From Enterococcus hirae ATCC 9790 (lineage in GTDB: Bacteria; Bacillota; Bacilli; Lactobacillales; Enterococcaceae), in the NCBI RefSeq assembly GCF_000271405.2, contig NC_018081.1, positions 1,358,301 through 1,422,300 of the forward strand: 64,000 nucleotides of DNA. The letters run 5' to 3'. The stretch's first letter is position 1. Each line of letters opens with the position of its first letter. Below, in pieces: positions 43,160 through 53,127 of the stretch. A program made the translations under genes and the position numbers. Under the pieces are notes generated by a model. It saw only the letters and a list, made by a program, of their open reading frames with translations, was not told the origin of the DNA and made no database searches.

Positions 43160-45067
43160 TTACCAGATATGCACTCGTTTTTCAGGTGGAAGATACATCG
43201 CGTCTTTTTCAGTGATCGCAAATGTTTCATAAAATTCCATCAAGTTTTGGGGTTGGATATTGGCACGTAATTTAGCAGGGGCATGAACGTCGATTTGTAA
43301 CAACAATTGTTGGTATTCTTTTTTTGCTTTTGTCCGCCAAATCGTCGCCCAGCTGACGAAAAAGTCTGCTAGTGAGTGATCTGCTTCGGTTTTTGCTGCT
43401 TCTAAAGCACAACTTAGACCGCCCGCATCTGCGATATTTTCTGAAACAGTAAGCTTACCATTAACAGTACCATCAGCAAATGATAAGCCATCAAATTCTT
43501 CGATCATTGCTTGGGCTTTTTCTTGGAAGTGCGCTAGATCTTCTTCCGTCCACCAGTTATTTAAATTACCATATTCATCGAATAAGGCACCATTATTATC
43601 GAAGGCATGAGAGATTTCATGGGCGATGACAGCGCCGATCCCACCGTAGTTTGCTGAACTTGATTGTTCTAAACTGTAAAATGGTGCTTGTAAAATAGCA
43701 GCTGGAAAAACAATGACATTTCTGAAAGGGTGGTAATAGGCGTTGACTGTATCAGCGCTCATTTCCCATTCCGTCCGATCAACAGGTTGATTCCAGCGAC
43801 CAAAACGTTCTTTCAATTCGATTTTGCTGAAGGCTAAAGCGTTGGAAAGCAGGGTTCCGCCTTCTTCTTGTGTCACTGTGTGGTACTTCGTATATAAAGC
43901 AGGGATTTGGTCTGGATAGCCGACCTGAACTCCTAGTTTATCTAATTTGATGATCGCTTTTTTTCGAGTAGTATCGCTTAACCAGTTGTTTTTTTCTAAA
44001 CGATCTTTATAGACAGAGATCATTTTTTCGATCATATGCTCAACATCTTTTTTGGCCGCTTCACCAAAGTATTTTTTGCCATAATAATCGCCAACGACTT
44101 GGTCAAATTGACCTGAAGCTAAGTAATAGGCAGCTTTTTTCTGCGGCATGGCTTCATCTGTGCCTGAGAGTGTCCGTGAGAAGATTCCGCTGATTTGTCT
44201 AAAGTCTTCTGATAGATAGCTACTCAACGAACGAATCGTTCGGACGATCATCCAGCTTTTGATCAATTGAAAATGTTCTGTGGTTAGTAGTTCGCCTAAC
44301 TGTTCAAAATAAACAGGATCCGTCACGATTACTTTATCCGGTGTGGTACCAATCAATCCCACTGTCAACTTTTCTAGATCCAGTTTATCGGTATAGTGGA
44401 TGAAGGTGTCAAATGACCGGGGATTGTACATTTTGCTGTAATCCGCTTTTTCTTCCGCACTTTTAACATGAGGCGCAACCAATCGATCAAATTGGATAGC
44501 TTGTTCAACGATTGCCTCTGCTTGGCTTTTTTCTTTTCCGGTTAATTCAACGAGTTGGACCATCATATCAAAGAAAACGCCTAATAGTTGCGCACCATTT
44601 GGATGTTCTGCAGTATAGTAAGTTTTGTCAGGTAAAAATAATGAAGGGGGATAAGCAAATAATGCGTTTGTTTGTGCATTTTTCATATCCGCATCGACAT
44701 CTAAGCTAAACGGTAAAGGTAAACTATCCAATGTCCAAGTAGGAAATTGTTGGTTCAAGTCTTCAAAAGAATCGATTTTTTCAATTCGTTCAATTAAAGG
44801 AAGCAATGGTTTAGCAGCTAACTGATTTCTTCGATCATAATCATTAGCTAATTGATAAAAATGAAGAAAGTGACGCATCATATCTGATTGGACTTTATCA
44901 GGTTCAGCCAGCATATGATCAATGTCTGTCATCAAAAGATCATCGATACCGTCAACTAAGTCCTGGAAACCGCCAGTGGCTGGTTTATCAGCGGGGATCT
45001 TGGCTGTTTTTAGCCATTCTTCATTCACAGCTTCAAAAAAGTCTTGCTTTATAAGTTCTTTGTTCAT
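43160..45067 (-). CDS. pepO: Neutral endopeptidase PepO (M13 family)
   Basis: This 635-residue zinc endopeptidase cleaves oligopeptides up to about 30 residues. The zinc motif HEISH is at residues 483-487 and the third ligand lies in ENIADAGG further on; the NAYYHPFRN segment that binds the peptide backbone is present. There is no signal peptide, so it is cytoplasmic. The ribosome site is AAAGGAG. Its 3' end lies only a few bases from the inverted repeat copy. Confidence 0.95.
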   Translation of the reverse strand: MNKELIKQDFFEAVNEEWLKTAKIPADKPATGGFQDLVDGIDDLLMTDIDHMLAEPDKVQSDMMRHFLHFYQLANDYDRRNQLAAKPLLPLIERIEKIDSFEDLNQQFPTWTLDSLPLPFSLDVDADMKNAQTNALFAYPPSLFLPDKTYYTAEHPNGAQLLGVFFDMMVQLVELTGKEKSQAEAIVEQAIQFDRLVAPHVKSAEEKADYSKMYNPRSFDTFIHYTDKLDLEKLTVGLIGTTPDKVIVTDPVYFEQLGELLTTEHFQLIKSWMIVRTIRSLSSYLSEDFRQISGIFSRTLSGTDEAMPQKKAAYYLASGQFDQVVGDYYGKKYFGEAAKKDVEHMIEKMISVYKDRLEKNNWLSDTTRKKAIIKLDKLGVQVGYPDQIPALYTKYHTVTQEEGGTLLSNALAFSKIELKERFGRWNQPVDRTEWEMSADTVNAYYHPFRNVIVFPAAILQAPFYSLEQSSSANYGGIGAVIAHEISHAFDNNGALFDEYGNLNNWWTEEDLAHFQEKAQAMIEEFDGLSFADGTVNGKLTVSENIADAGGLSCALEAAKTEADHSLADFFVSWATIWRTKAKKEYQQLLLQIDVHAPAKLRANIQPQNLMEFYETFAITEKDAMYLPPEKRVHIW

Positions 45068-45193
45068 TCGGTTATCGCTCCTTTTTATCTAATGTTCCTA
45101 TTATCATATAAAAACAGCGAATAAACAAATAGAAAGAGGAAAGAAGCACTTGTGGGGTCTTGCCGTAGTCACAGCAGAACTAGTCTATCTGAT

Positions 45194-45221
45194 TTGTTTT
45201 TCTCCTTATTTCACTTATAAT
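45194..45221 (+). promoter_or_regulatory. Promoter of the C39-like peptidase gene
   Basis: TTGTTT (45194-45199) and a perfect TATAAT (45216-45221) are 16 bases apart. The start of transcription would be about 45228, just before GGAGGTGATT at 45231. This places the promoter inside the longer possible reading frame and argues for the downstream TTG start. Confidence 0.65.
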
Positions 45222-45245
45222 AAAAAAGACGGAGGTGATTCGTTC

Positions 45246-46094
45246 TTGAAAACTGTATTTGAACAATCAATCGAATGGAATCTCGATGGTATCAAGAAAC
45301 GGTTAAGCGCTGTGGAACAGTTGGCGATGAAGGATGAAGAAAAGGGTTACGCTTTAATTTTTGAAGATGGTAGTTATGTCATCCTAGATCAAAACAAACA
45401 ACCAATAGAATACGGTCCTGCGAGCCACTCCTACCCAGATGCAAGAAAAGCTTATCAACTCGTACCGATGACTGAAGCAGAAGTCACCAATATTTCTCGT
45501 TGGCTTGCAGATGATCGTGAAAAAGCTTTGATTGCGCCAAAGGAAAACGGACAAGAACTTTTGGATTGTTGGGTGGGATTGCCTGAACAACGGTTTTTAA
45601 ACTATAAAAATTGGCGGACACCGTCTGGCTATCTTTGTGGGACCTATGCTGCAACTGTCCTTATTGCTTATTACCAAGATTTTCAAAACGAATTGTTTTT
45701 CTCTCCAACGTTACGTGAAAAAGGAACGAAAGACCATGTGCAACTAAGTGAAGCATTACGCCAAGCGATCCAGCCGCTAGGACTTCCGACGGTTCCCGGT
45801 CAAGTCAGTCATGGTATCACGAAGTTTTTAAAACATACAGGAAATCGAGTGTCTGCTAGAAGTACGATGCTTGGTTCTTGGCAGCGAGCGACTAAACGGA
45901 TTCGCCAAGGAAAACCTGTGATCTTAGGGGTGTTGAAAGTATTAGGGAGCACCTATGGCAATCATTGGGTCACTGCATATGCATATTATCAATCCTCTTC
46001 TGGAGAACGCTTTTACAAAGTTCATGACAACTGGGGCAACACGGATCAATTGATTCCTGCTAGTTGGTGTAATGGAACTGTTTCGCTGCCTTAA
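45246..46094 (+). CDS. C39-like cysteine peptidase family protein
   Basis: This 282-residue protein has a papain-like C39_2 domain in the C-terminal half: Cys131 (SGYLCGTYAATV), His240 (GNHWVTAYAYY) and the DNWGN segment (261-265). The N-terminal 110 residues are an unassigned alpha/beta domain. Start TTG 45246 is chosen because an ideal GGAGGTGATT sits upstream at 45231-45240. A longer frame from TTG 45150 would add a hydrophobic leader but contains a promoter. Without that leader the protein is cytoplasmic. Substrate unknown. Confidence 0.75.
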   Translation: MKTVFEQSIEWNLDGIKKRLSAVEQLAMKDEEKGYALIFEDGSYVILDQNKQPIEYGPASHSYPDARKAYQLVPMTEAEVTNISRWLADDREKALIAPKENGQELLDCWVGLPEQRFLNYKNWRTPSGYLCGTYAATVLIAYYQDFQNELFFSPTLREKGTKDHVQLSEALRQAIQPLGLPTVPGQVSHGITKFLKHTGNRVSARSTMLGSWQRATKRIRQGKPVILGVLKVLGSTYGNHWVTAYAYYQSSSGERFYKVHDNWGNTDQLIPASWCNGTVSLP

Positions 46095-46175
46095 AAATTA
46101 TTTACAGAAATTACCAGAAAAACTGGAAAAAATATGTTAAACTATCGAAGAAGAGAGAACAATAGGGAGGACAAC

Positions 46176-47150
46176 ATGAGTAAAAAGTATCAGGATGACA
46201 CATTGAAAATCTTTAGCTTGAATGGAAATCGACCACTGGCAGAAAAAATTGCCAAGGTGTTTGGAACGGAGCTAGGAAAAAGTGTCGTAAAACAATTTAG
46301 TGATGGAGAGATCTCGATCAATATCGAAGAAAGTATTCGTGGGGATCATGTTTATATCGTGCAATCAACCAATCAGCCAGTTAATGATTATTATATGGAA
46401 TTATTGATCATGATCGATGCGATGAAACGTGCCAGTGCAAAAACGATCAATGTTGTGTTACCTTATTACGGTTATGCCAGACAAGACCGTACAGCAAAAC
46501 CACATGAACCGATCACAGCTAAATTGATTGCTAATTTGATCCAAGAAGCTGGCGCAACTCGTGTGCTGACATTGGATTTGCATACAGTTCAAGTCCAAGG
46601 ATTCTTTGATATCCCTGTAGATAACTTATTCACAATGCCATTGTTTGCTCACTATTACCGAGAACTTGGTTTAACAGGTGACGATATTGTTGTCGTTTCA
46701 CCAAAAAATAGTGGTGTCCAACGTGCAAGAAGTCTTTCTGAATATTTGAATAGTACATTGGCGATCGTGGATCACGCCGATGATGCAGATGAAAATAGTG
46801 GATATGTGATTGGTGATGTCCAAGGAAAAACATGTATCATGGTCGATGACATCTTGAATACTGGTGCAACGCTTGCTCGAGCTGCTAATGTTTTGAAAGA
46901 AAACGGAGCAAAAGAGGTTTATGCTTGTGCTTCACACGGCTTGTTGTCTGTTCCTGCAAAACAAATTTTAGATGATGCACCGATTAAAGATATCTGCATC
47001 ACTGATTCTGTATTTACTCAAGAAGAACGTCATCCTAACAATTTAACGATTGTTACTTGTTCAGAGCTGATGGGAGAAGCGGTTAAACGAATTCATGAAA
47101 ATACACCAATGAGTCCATTGTTCCGTCTAGAAGAAAAAGTATTTGATTAA
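46176..47150 (+). CDS. prs: Ribose-phosphate pyrophosphokinase
   Basis: This 324-residue enzyme makes PRPP from ribose 5-phosphate and ATP for nucleotide, histidine and NAD synthesis. The PRPP-binding loop [14 protein letters not shown], the YGYARQDR loop and the [10 protein letters not shown] segment are intact. ATG 46176 follows GGGAGGA; an in-frame upstream start at 46134 lacks a ribosome site. This copy precedes the cysteine desulfurase, a position seen for a second prs gene in enterococci. Confidence 0.95.
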   Translation: MSKKYQDDTLKIFSLNGNRPLAEKIAKVFGTELGKSVVKQFSDGEISINIEESIRGDHVYIVQSTNQPVNDYYMELLIMIDAMKRASAKTINVVLPYYGYARQDRTAKPHEPITAKLIANLIQEAGATRVLTLDLHTVQVQGFFDIPVDNLFTMPLFAHYYRELGLTGDDIVVVSPKNSGVQRARSLSEYLNSTLAIVDHADDADENSGYVIGDVQGKTCIMVDDILNTGATLARAANVLKENGAKEVYACASHGLLSVPAKQILDDAPIKDICITDSVFTQEERHPNNLTIVTCSELMGEAVKRIHENTPMSPLFRLEEKVFD

Positions 47151-47174
47151 TCATTTTTTGTTAAGTGATGAAAT

Positions 47175-47224
47175 AAAATTCGTTCGACAATCGTGGTAGC
47201 ACGAATTGTCGAACGAATTTTTTT
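47175..47224 (+). terminator. Terminator after prs
   Basis: AAATTCGTTCGACAAT and ATTGTCGAACGAATTT form a perfect stem followed by TTTTTC. Confidence 0.85.
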
Positions 47225-47264
47225 CTAAAAGTTGGGAAACTATCCTGGTTTAGTGATTGTTTCT

Positions 47265-47293
47265 TTGGTAACTTGCTTATTTTATGCTAGAAT
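47265..47293 (+). promoter_or_regulatory. Promoter of the cysteine desulfurase gene
   Basis: TTGGTA (47265-47270) and TAGAAT (47288-47293) have a 17-base spacer and lie about 35 bases before the TTG start. Confidence 0.6.
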
Positions 47294-47326
47294 GTGCCTA
47301 GTTCTATTTGGAAGGGATGAAAGAAG

Positions 47327-48457
47327 TTGGAAAAAATCTATTTGGATCATGCAGCGACGACGCCCATGCATCCCTACGTCATTCAAGAAATGACCACAAT
47401 GATGCAAGAAACCTTTGGGAATCCTTCGAGTATCCATGGCTTCGGCCGAATTGCTCATGAAAAGTTAGAAACAGCAAGACAACTTATTGCTGATAGTTTA
47501 CAAGTCAATGATCATGAAATCATTTTTAATAGTGGAGGGACAGAAGGCGATAATACAGCGATCCTTGAAACGGCTTTTTCACGAAAAAAAGACGGGAATC
47601 ATTTGATCACTACCGCTATCGAACATCCTGCTGTCTTGAATACAATGAAATATCTGGAAACACAAGGCTTTGAAGTCACGTATTTACCAGTAGATGAAAA
47701 AGGCAATATCTCACTAACTGACTTTGATGAAGCATTAAGTGATGAAACGATTTTAGTCTCGATCATGTTTGGGAATAATGAAATCGGGAATTTGATGCCA
47801 ATCAAAGAAATCGGCGAACGGTTGCGGGAACACCCTGCTTATTTTCATACCGATGCGGTTCAAGCTTATGGGAATCAGACGATTCATCCAAGGGAGTTAG
47901 GTGTTGATTTACTTAGCATCTCTGCCCATAAAATCAATGGACCAAAAGGCGTAGGATTTTTATATAAAAAAGATGGCATAAATATTCCTTCACTACTTTT
48001 AGGTGGAGAACAGGAAGAGAAGCGGCGAGCAGGTACTGAAAATCTCGCAGGTATCTGGGGAATGGCGCAAGCGGTCAAGCTTCTAACCGCTGAAGAACGT
48101 GAAGCTCGAAGTGAAAAATATGCTGGATTCCAAGAGTTGATTTTGAATACCTTGGAAAAAGAAGGAATTTCTTATCAAGTCAATGGTGATTTAAACAACA
48201 AATTACCACATGTGTTAAACCTTCGATTACCTGGTGTTGCGAATGACTTACTTTTGATGAAGTTGGATCTTAATGGGATTGCGATATCTACTGGGTCAGC
48301 ATGTACAGCTGGTAATATCGAACCTTCGCATGTGCTGGAGGCAATGTATGGGGAAGAGACACCAATCCTTAAAGAATCCATACGAATCAGTTTTGGTTAC
48401 GGCAATACCAAAGAAGAAGTCCAACGTTTTCTTGATGTATTGATCCAATCAATCTAA
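47327..48457 (+). CDS. Cysteine desulfurase (NifS/IscS-like)
   Basis: This 376-residue PLP enzyme takes sulfur from cysteine. The PLP lysine is in ISAHKINGPKG, and the catalytic cysteine is in STGSACTAGNI. The short loop around that cysteine resembles class I (IscS/NifZ-type) enzymes. The TTG start follows AAGGG at a spacing of 10. In related bacteria this gene and mnmA are neighbours because it supplies sulfur for tRNA 2-thiouridine; here 8.4 kb of other DNA separates them. Confidence 0.92.
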   Translation: MEKIYLDHAATTPMHPYVIQEMTTMMQETFGNPSSIHGFGRIAHEKLETARQLIADSLQVNDHEIIFNSGGTEGDNTAILETAFSRKKDGNHLITTAIEHPAVLNTMKYLETQGFEVTYLPVDEKGNISLTDFDEALSDETILVSIMFGNNEIGNLMPIKEIGERLREHPAYFHTDAVQAYGNQTIHPRELGVDLLSISAHKINGPKGVGFLYKKDGINIPSLLLGGEQEEKRRAGTENLAGIWGMAQAVKLLTAEEREARSEKYAGFQELILNTLEKEGISYQVNGDLNNKLPHVLNLRLPGVANDLLLMKLDLNGIAISTGSACTAGNIEPSHVLEAMYGEETPILKESIRISFGYGNTKEEVQRFLDVLIQSI

Positions 48458-48532
48458 GTTGGAAAAAACCTAGTAAATGATGCAAGAAACTTTTATAATA
48501 AAAGTAGAAATCAATTTACCGAGGTGAAAATC

Positions 48533-48874
48533 ATGGCATTTGAAAAAACAGCCACAGTTTTAGGAGCAAAAACAAGTTATCGTTTACATCCAGATGCAAA
48601 ACGTTACACTTTGAGAGACAATGGGTTTACCGAAACAAATGGCGGCAACTATCAGTTGATTCGTCCGCTAGATGCAACCCCACAAAGCAAAGAAGGGTTT
48701 AAACTAAAAATCACTGTTTCAAAGGATATCCAAACACTAAAAATGTCTATTACGACAGCTAACGGATTGAAAGCAGTCAATATTTTTAAAGACGACCGGC
48801 AAAAAATGAGTCAAGATAAATTTTATTTTTTGATGGATGGTATGATCAGCCGAGGATTATTTGAAAAAGTCTAA
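48533..48874 (+). CDS. DUF1831 family protein
   Basis: This 113-residue small cytoplasmic protein is of the DUF1831 group, regularly encoded between a cysteine desulfurase and mnmA in Lactobacillales. Its ribosome site is GAGGTG. No catalytic residues stand out. It may help sulfur relay or thiouridine synthesis, inferred only from neighbourhood. Confidence 0.8.
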   Translation: MAFEKTATVLGAKTSYRLHPDAKRYTLRDNGFTETNGGNYQLIRPLDATPQSKEGFKLKITVSKDIQTLKMSITTANGLKAVNIFKDDRQKMSQDKFYFLMDGMISRGLFEKV

Positions 48875-48904
48875 GGAAGTCGAACGTATCTATCATTGTT
48901 GCCA

Positions 48905-48955
48905 GTAAAAAAAGCAAAGAGAACAGCTAGTAAAGCTGATTTCTTTGCTTTTTTA
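48905..48955. terminator. Terminator after DUF1831
   Basis: AAAAAAGCAAAGAGA pairs with TTTCTTTGCTTTTTT around a loop with a smaller AGCT stem. A and T runs on both sides make it probably bidirectional. Confidence 0.85.
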
Positions 48956-48998
48956 CTATCTATTGAAACGGGACAATCGCTAGAGAATAACCATTACT

Positions 48999-49781
48999 CT
49001 ATTCTACTTTTGTCCACTCATCTAAGGATTTACCATTTTCATCAATGATTTCTAACCAGCTGTTTGTTCCACCGAAGTAGAGTAACAGACTTGCTTCATT
49101 GACGCTTTTGACGATAATATCTTTGCTCGTTTTATTTCCTACAATGCTATCTTTATAATCATCACGTAATTTATCCCCATATTTTGCCGCATAACTGACG
49201 GAACCGTCTTTATTTAAAGGAGCTTCCGCTAATAGTATAGCCCCCTTTTTGATCAATAATTCATTTCGACTGATCCAATAAAGCGTTGCCTGACTGTTTC
49301 TAAAATTAACGGTAAAAGGGATCTCACTAACTTCCTTTGTCCAACGATGTCTTGCTTTTGCCGGCTTTTTCTTTTGAGGACTGCTTTTTTCTAAAGAGTA
49401 ACCAAATACTGCCAAGATTTTTGTGATTTCTTCGACTGGTTCCGCTAACTTTTTGACTTGTACTTGAGGGATCGTTTCTTTTGCGGAATCATCGATTTCT
49501 ACTGTCAATCCCGTTGATTCTGCCTGTTCTTGAAGTAGGTAGCTTAGATGACTGGCTTCAAGATCCCAAGGAAGTTGAACCAATACGATGTGATCCCAAC
49601 TTTTAGGTACCACGGTTTGACCGATTGCGATACATTGTTTGTTTTTGAAAAATAGATAAAGTGAATGATCAGGTAGAGCTGGTTTTTCTTTTGTGATAGT
49701 CATCTTCCCATGTTCATTTGGTAACGTAATCTCGATTGCTGAAGGAGTCAGAGTAGTATGAAAGCTGATAGGCATAATCAA
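48999..49781 (-). CDS. Hypothetical protein, possible nuclease-like N-terminus
   Basis: This is a 260-residue soluble protein. LYLFFKNKQCIAIGQTV in the N-terminal half has the look of a GIY-YIG-like strand, and the C-terminal half (KKGAILLAEAPLNKDGSVSY) resembles DUF4357-type modules, but neither is certain and the GIY-YIG catalytic residues are not identifiable. A lysine-rich linker (about residues 134-148) joins the halves. Ribosome site AGGAGG. It begins the accessory stretch between DUF1831 and mnmA. Confidence 0.6.
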   Translation of the reverse strand: MIMPISFHTTLTPSAIEITLPNEHGKMTITKEKPALPDHSLYLFFKNKQCIAIGQTVVPKSWDHIVLVQLPWDLEASHLSYLLQEQAESTGLTVEIDDSAKETIPQVQVKKLAEPVEEITKILAVFGYSLEKSSPQKKKPAKARHRWTKEVSEIPFTVNFRNSQATLYWISRNELLIKKGAILLAEAPLNKDGSVSYAAKYGDKLRDDYKDSIVGNKTSKDIIVKSVNEASLLLYFGGTNSWLEIIDENGKSLDEWTKVE

Positions 49782-49981
49782 TACCTCCTGTTTTTCCTTA
49801 AGTTTACCATGATTTACTTGTGATTACTTTTTTCTAGCATTGTACACAATAGGCAATGAGAACAATGAATAACCGCTTTTTAGTTAAACAGACAATCACT
49901 TTTGCTAGAAAAAGAGCTAACATTTGTTTAATTCTTTGATGTTGTTTATTCTAAAAGAAAAAGACGTAAGAAGGGGTCAAT

Positions 49982-50593
49982 ATGAATTTTTTTATTAGTG
50001 ATATGCACTTTTTTCATAAAAACTTATTAGGCAAAAATGATTTTGCCCCTCGTTTATTTGCTAGTGTGGAAGAAATGAATCAGCAACTAATCAATAGCTG
50101 GAATAAAGTTGTCAAAGAAACCGATCATGTGTATCACTTAGGCGATCTGGCGATGCACCCACAATATGAAAAAGGTAGCCAAGACATACTGGAGTTGGTG
50201 CAACAACTCAATGGGACAATCCATTTGATCAAGGGGAACCATGACAGCCGTGCTTTTTTCAGGTATTTAGAAAAACATGATCCAGGAAACAAGGTTGGTT
50301 CAAAAAAGTTTTATTTTTATGATGTCGGAACTATCATCAAATTCAATCATCAGCAATACTATTTGACTCATTATCCAATGTTGCTGGGATCAAACGATAG
50401 TATCTGTAATCTTCATGGACATATCCATCATTATAGTGTACCGATCGGTAATGATGTGAATGTCGGTGTAGATGCGCCAGAAAGAGAACTGTTGAAAGTG
50501 CAACAACCCTTTGGCACACCGTTATCAGAAGATGACATTGAAGAAATTTACGAAGCCAAACAACAAGAATTAGCACGTCTTCAACAAAAATAA
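49982..50593 (+). CDS. Metallophosphoesterase
   Basis: This 203-residue calcineurin-like phosphoesterase has all metal-binding motifs: ISDMHFFH (Asp7, His9), YHLGDLAMH, KGNHD, LTHYPM and LHGHIHH. The short form resembles phage-type and YfcE-like enzymes that cleave phosphomonoesters or diesters. Substrate unknown. AAGGGG precedes the ATG. A strong terminator follows. Confidence 0.88.
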   Translation: MNFFISDMHFFHKNLLGKNDFAPRLFASVEEMNQQLINSWNKVVKETDHVYHLGDLAMHPQYEKGSQDILELVQQLNGTIHLIKGNHDSRAFFRYLEKHDPGNKVGSKKFYFYDVGTIIKFNHQQYYLTHYPMLLGSNDSICNLHGHIHHYSVPIGNDVNVGVDAPERELLKVQQPFGTPLSEDDIEEIYEAKQQELARLQQK

Positions 50594-50624
50594 GGACGTA
50601 AAACATTTCTGCTAGTCTAGAAAA

Positions 50625-50674
50625 AATAATCCTCTTAAGTTCGCTGTTAAAGCGAACTTAAGAGGATTTTTAAT
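50625..50674. terminator. Strong terminator after the phosphoesterase
   Basis: AATCCTCTTAAGTTCGCT and AGCGAACTTAAGAGGATT form an 18-bp perfect stem with A and T flanks. It can serve both converging genes. Confidence 0.9.
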
Positions 50675-50712
50675 CATATGATGGATAGTGATTTTTTTGT
50701 TCAGTCTAGTCC

Positions 50713-52656
50713 TTATAAAATGCAATAGACATATTGACCATTGTCATTATACCCTTTAGCGACTGTGGCGGTACCTTGATTTAGTTTGCTCACGTCTTGC
50801 GCGATATCTTTTGAATAAACGATCAAAGTTTTTTCTGTCGTATGTTGATTCAACCAATCGATCCCGTAATCAACAGTTTGGTTCTTGATGATATTGTTGT
50901 AATATTTGCCATATTTTTCTTTAGCTTCTGCGGTCATATGGTAATCATAATTCAGACCGTAGCCATTTCGGTAAGCGACGGCGGTTGAAAAAGAACCATG
51001 GAATCGCAAATACGTCGCATAACGATAGGTGCCATTTTCTAGTTTAACTAAGGCGTAAAAATGATTGTAGAAATAATACCAGCCACCCGCCATTTTATTA
51101 TGAGCAACATCGGCATTTAAAGGATTGGGGTTGCTCAAGTTATATAGTTCATAGATCGACAAGTTCTCCGTATAATCAAATCGTTGTTGAGTAAAAGCCG
51201 GTGGCGTATGAATGATTTGATTGACTTGATACCCTTTGATTGGGTGGGCTTTTTTATCGATCTTCGTATAACTCGGATTGTAACTTAAGTGATTGAAATC
51301 AGTCGTGATATCTGAAGAATAGACGATCTCGAAGGAACAGTGTGTGTAGGTATTGATCCAGTTCATCACATAGTTTGGGATGTCTTCGGTCGCAATCATT
51401 TTTGGAATCACCGGGATTTTGGGATCTGCATATTTTTGTTCGGCTTCTTTAGTTAACTGGAAGTTGGCAAAAGCATTTAATTGCGCCACCACTTTCCCAA
51501 AAACATTACGACCTAAAGTTAATTCCGTGCTTCGGTAAGGTTTCTGGGTGTTTTGGTCGATGGCGATGAAGTAATAGTCATTTCTTAGGTTGTATATATT
51601 TGAATTGGATCTGAAAGTAAAGTCGGCTACTTTTTCATCGGGTCCTCCGATTGGTGAGCTAATAACATTTTGCAAGTAATATTGATAATCTACAAAGGAA
51701 GGGCTGGTTTTTTCAACTTTATCCGAACGTAAGATATCATTTGGTGTTACACCAGGTTCATTAAGTAAATCATCAGTTTCTAAATCAATCCCTTGAAAAT
51801 TAGGATAATATTCTGGGGTTCTATCATCAATTCTACCATCTGGGGTCGCATTCATGTAAGCAGCCCAAACAAGTGTGGAACAATACCAATTTTCTCTGGA
51901 AGATAAACGATTCTTATGTTGAAGAAAATCTATTGATATATGATAAGGCTTGCCTAATTGACTGCGCATAAATTGAATGGCTGCATTTTTTTGCAAAGCA
52001 GTAGCTTCCGGGACTCGTAAAATTGTTGCTTCAGTATAATCAAATCGTTGATCATCTAATACTCCATAGACCACTCCACCTGCCTTATCTGGAAGATCAT
52101 CACTTTTACTAGTCGCTTCGATAGTTCTAATATATCGGGAAGTTTCTGCTTTCCCATTAATCATATGGGTTTCTTCATAAATTCCTTCGACAATCATCAC
52201 ATGATGAAGAAAGTAGGGAGTTGCTGGGACTTCAGCCCGATTTTTCTCAAAAATAATGTCCCCTGGTTGCACGGTATTCAATAAATCATAGGTTCCGTAA
52301 GTTGGCTTTTCTTCAAAAGTAATATTGTCTAATGAATTGCCGATATTAAAGGACCACAACGGAGCAATTTTCGCTAAACGTTCTGCTTCTGCTGGTAAAT
52401 ATTGGTCGTTGACGGATTGCAGATACTCTTTTAATTGGTCTTCGTCTGACAAGGTATCTTTCAAGGTGGTTTGCTGATAATAATTAGCGGTGAATTCTTC
52501 AAAGGTTTGATCAAAGGAAGCGTATTCATTTTTGAAAAAATCATAGTATTCAGTCAGTTGTTCATCAGTTGTGGTATCGCCATGGGCGTCGGTGACAGGA
52601 ACAGCAAACAAAAGTGTCCATAAAAAGGTGACAATAAAAAATAATTTAAATTTCAC
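50713..52656 (-). CDS. Secreted protein with permuted papain-like (YiiX-type) domain
   Basis: This 647-residue exported protein has a signal peptide (about 1-24) and a domain (about 125-270) with the permuted NlpC/P60 order: VQPGDIIF (131-136), His151/152 in FLHHVMIVEG, Glu180 in RTIEAT and Cys259 in WYCSTLVWAAY. The C-terminal 250 residues contain two related repeats (NYVMNWINTYT...IVYSSDITTD and DYGIDWLNQHT...IVYSKDIAQD). Family members are thiol hydrolases acting on peptides or lipids. No wall anchor is seen. It is divergent from the membrane-protein array. Confidence 0.75.
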   Translation of the reverse strand: MKFKLFFIVTFLWTLLFAVPVTDAHGDTTTDEQLTEYYDFFKNEYASFDQTFEEFTANYYQQTTLKDTLSDEDQLKEYLQSVNDQYLPAEAERLAKIAPLWSFNIGNSLDNITFEEKPTYGTYDLLNTVQPGDIIFEKNRAEVPATPYFLHHVMIVEGIYEETHMINGKAETSRYIRTIEATSKSDDLPDKAGGVVYGVLDDQRFDYTEATILRVPEATALQKNAAIQFMRSQLGKPYHISIDFLQHKNRLSSRENWYCSTLVWAAYMNATPDGRIDDRTPEYYPNFQGIDLETDDLLNEPGVTPNDILRSDKVEKTSPSFVDYQYYLQNVISSPIGGPDEKVADFTFRSNSNIYNLRNDYYFIAIDQNTQKPYRSTELTLGRNVFGKVVAQLNAFANFQLTKEAEQKYADPKIPVIPKMIATEDIPNYVMNWINTYTHCSFEIVYSSDITTDFNHLSYNPSYTKIDKKAHPIKGYQVNQIIHTPPAFTQQRFDYTENLSIYELYNLSNPNPLNADVAHNKMAGGWYYFYNHFYALVKLENGTYRYATYLRFHGSFSTAVAYRNGYGLNYDYHMTAEAKEKYGKYYNNIIKNQTVDYGIDWLNQHTTEKTLIVYSKDIAQDVSKLNQGTATVAKGYNDNGQYVYCIL

Positions 52657-53127
52657 GGGTATTCCTCCTAATTTTTATGATAAAATAATAACATATGAAA
52701 AATAATCTAGCATCTATAAAAACTTGTTATTTTTGTTTTTTATTGACGTGAAATACGAAGACATAACAGCTAGAATGGAATAAATTAAAATAAGATTGTA
52801 AGCGTTGTTATTTTGTTTTTATGATAAATACAGAGTATTTTTGTTGTTTTTTTAGCTTTTATTTAGGGTTTTATAGAAGGGGGTAATAAAAAAAGTGTAA
52901 CCTAGTTAATGTGTATAATGATTATTTGTTATTAAATTTTAGGTTTTATTTAATTTAAGATAACATTTTTTAAACAAATAAGTTTAACCTTTTTGCTGAA
53001 TCTAGATTTTGTAATCGATTATTTCTAGAAAAAATGGTAAAAGGGTAGTTTTTTAATAAATGTTTTTTTCACAGATTATGATAATTCTATTTTACTTTGT
53101 TCATTAATATAAAAGGAGAAGATGAGA
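52657..53127. other. AT-rich divergent intergenic region
   Basis: About 470 bases with many T tracts and no credible gene. It must contain promoters for both the secreted hydrolase and the membrane-protein array. I see no clear operator or -35/-10 pair that I would defend. Confidence 0.4.
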
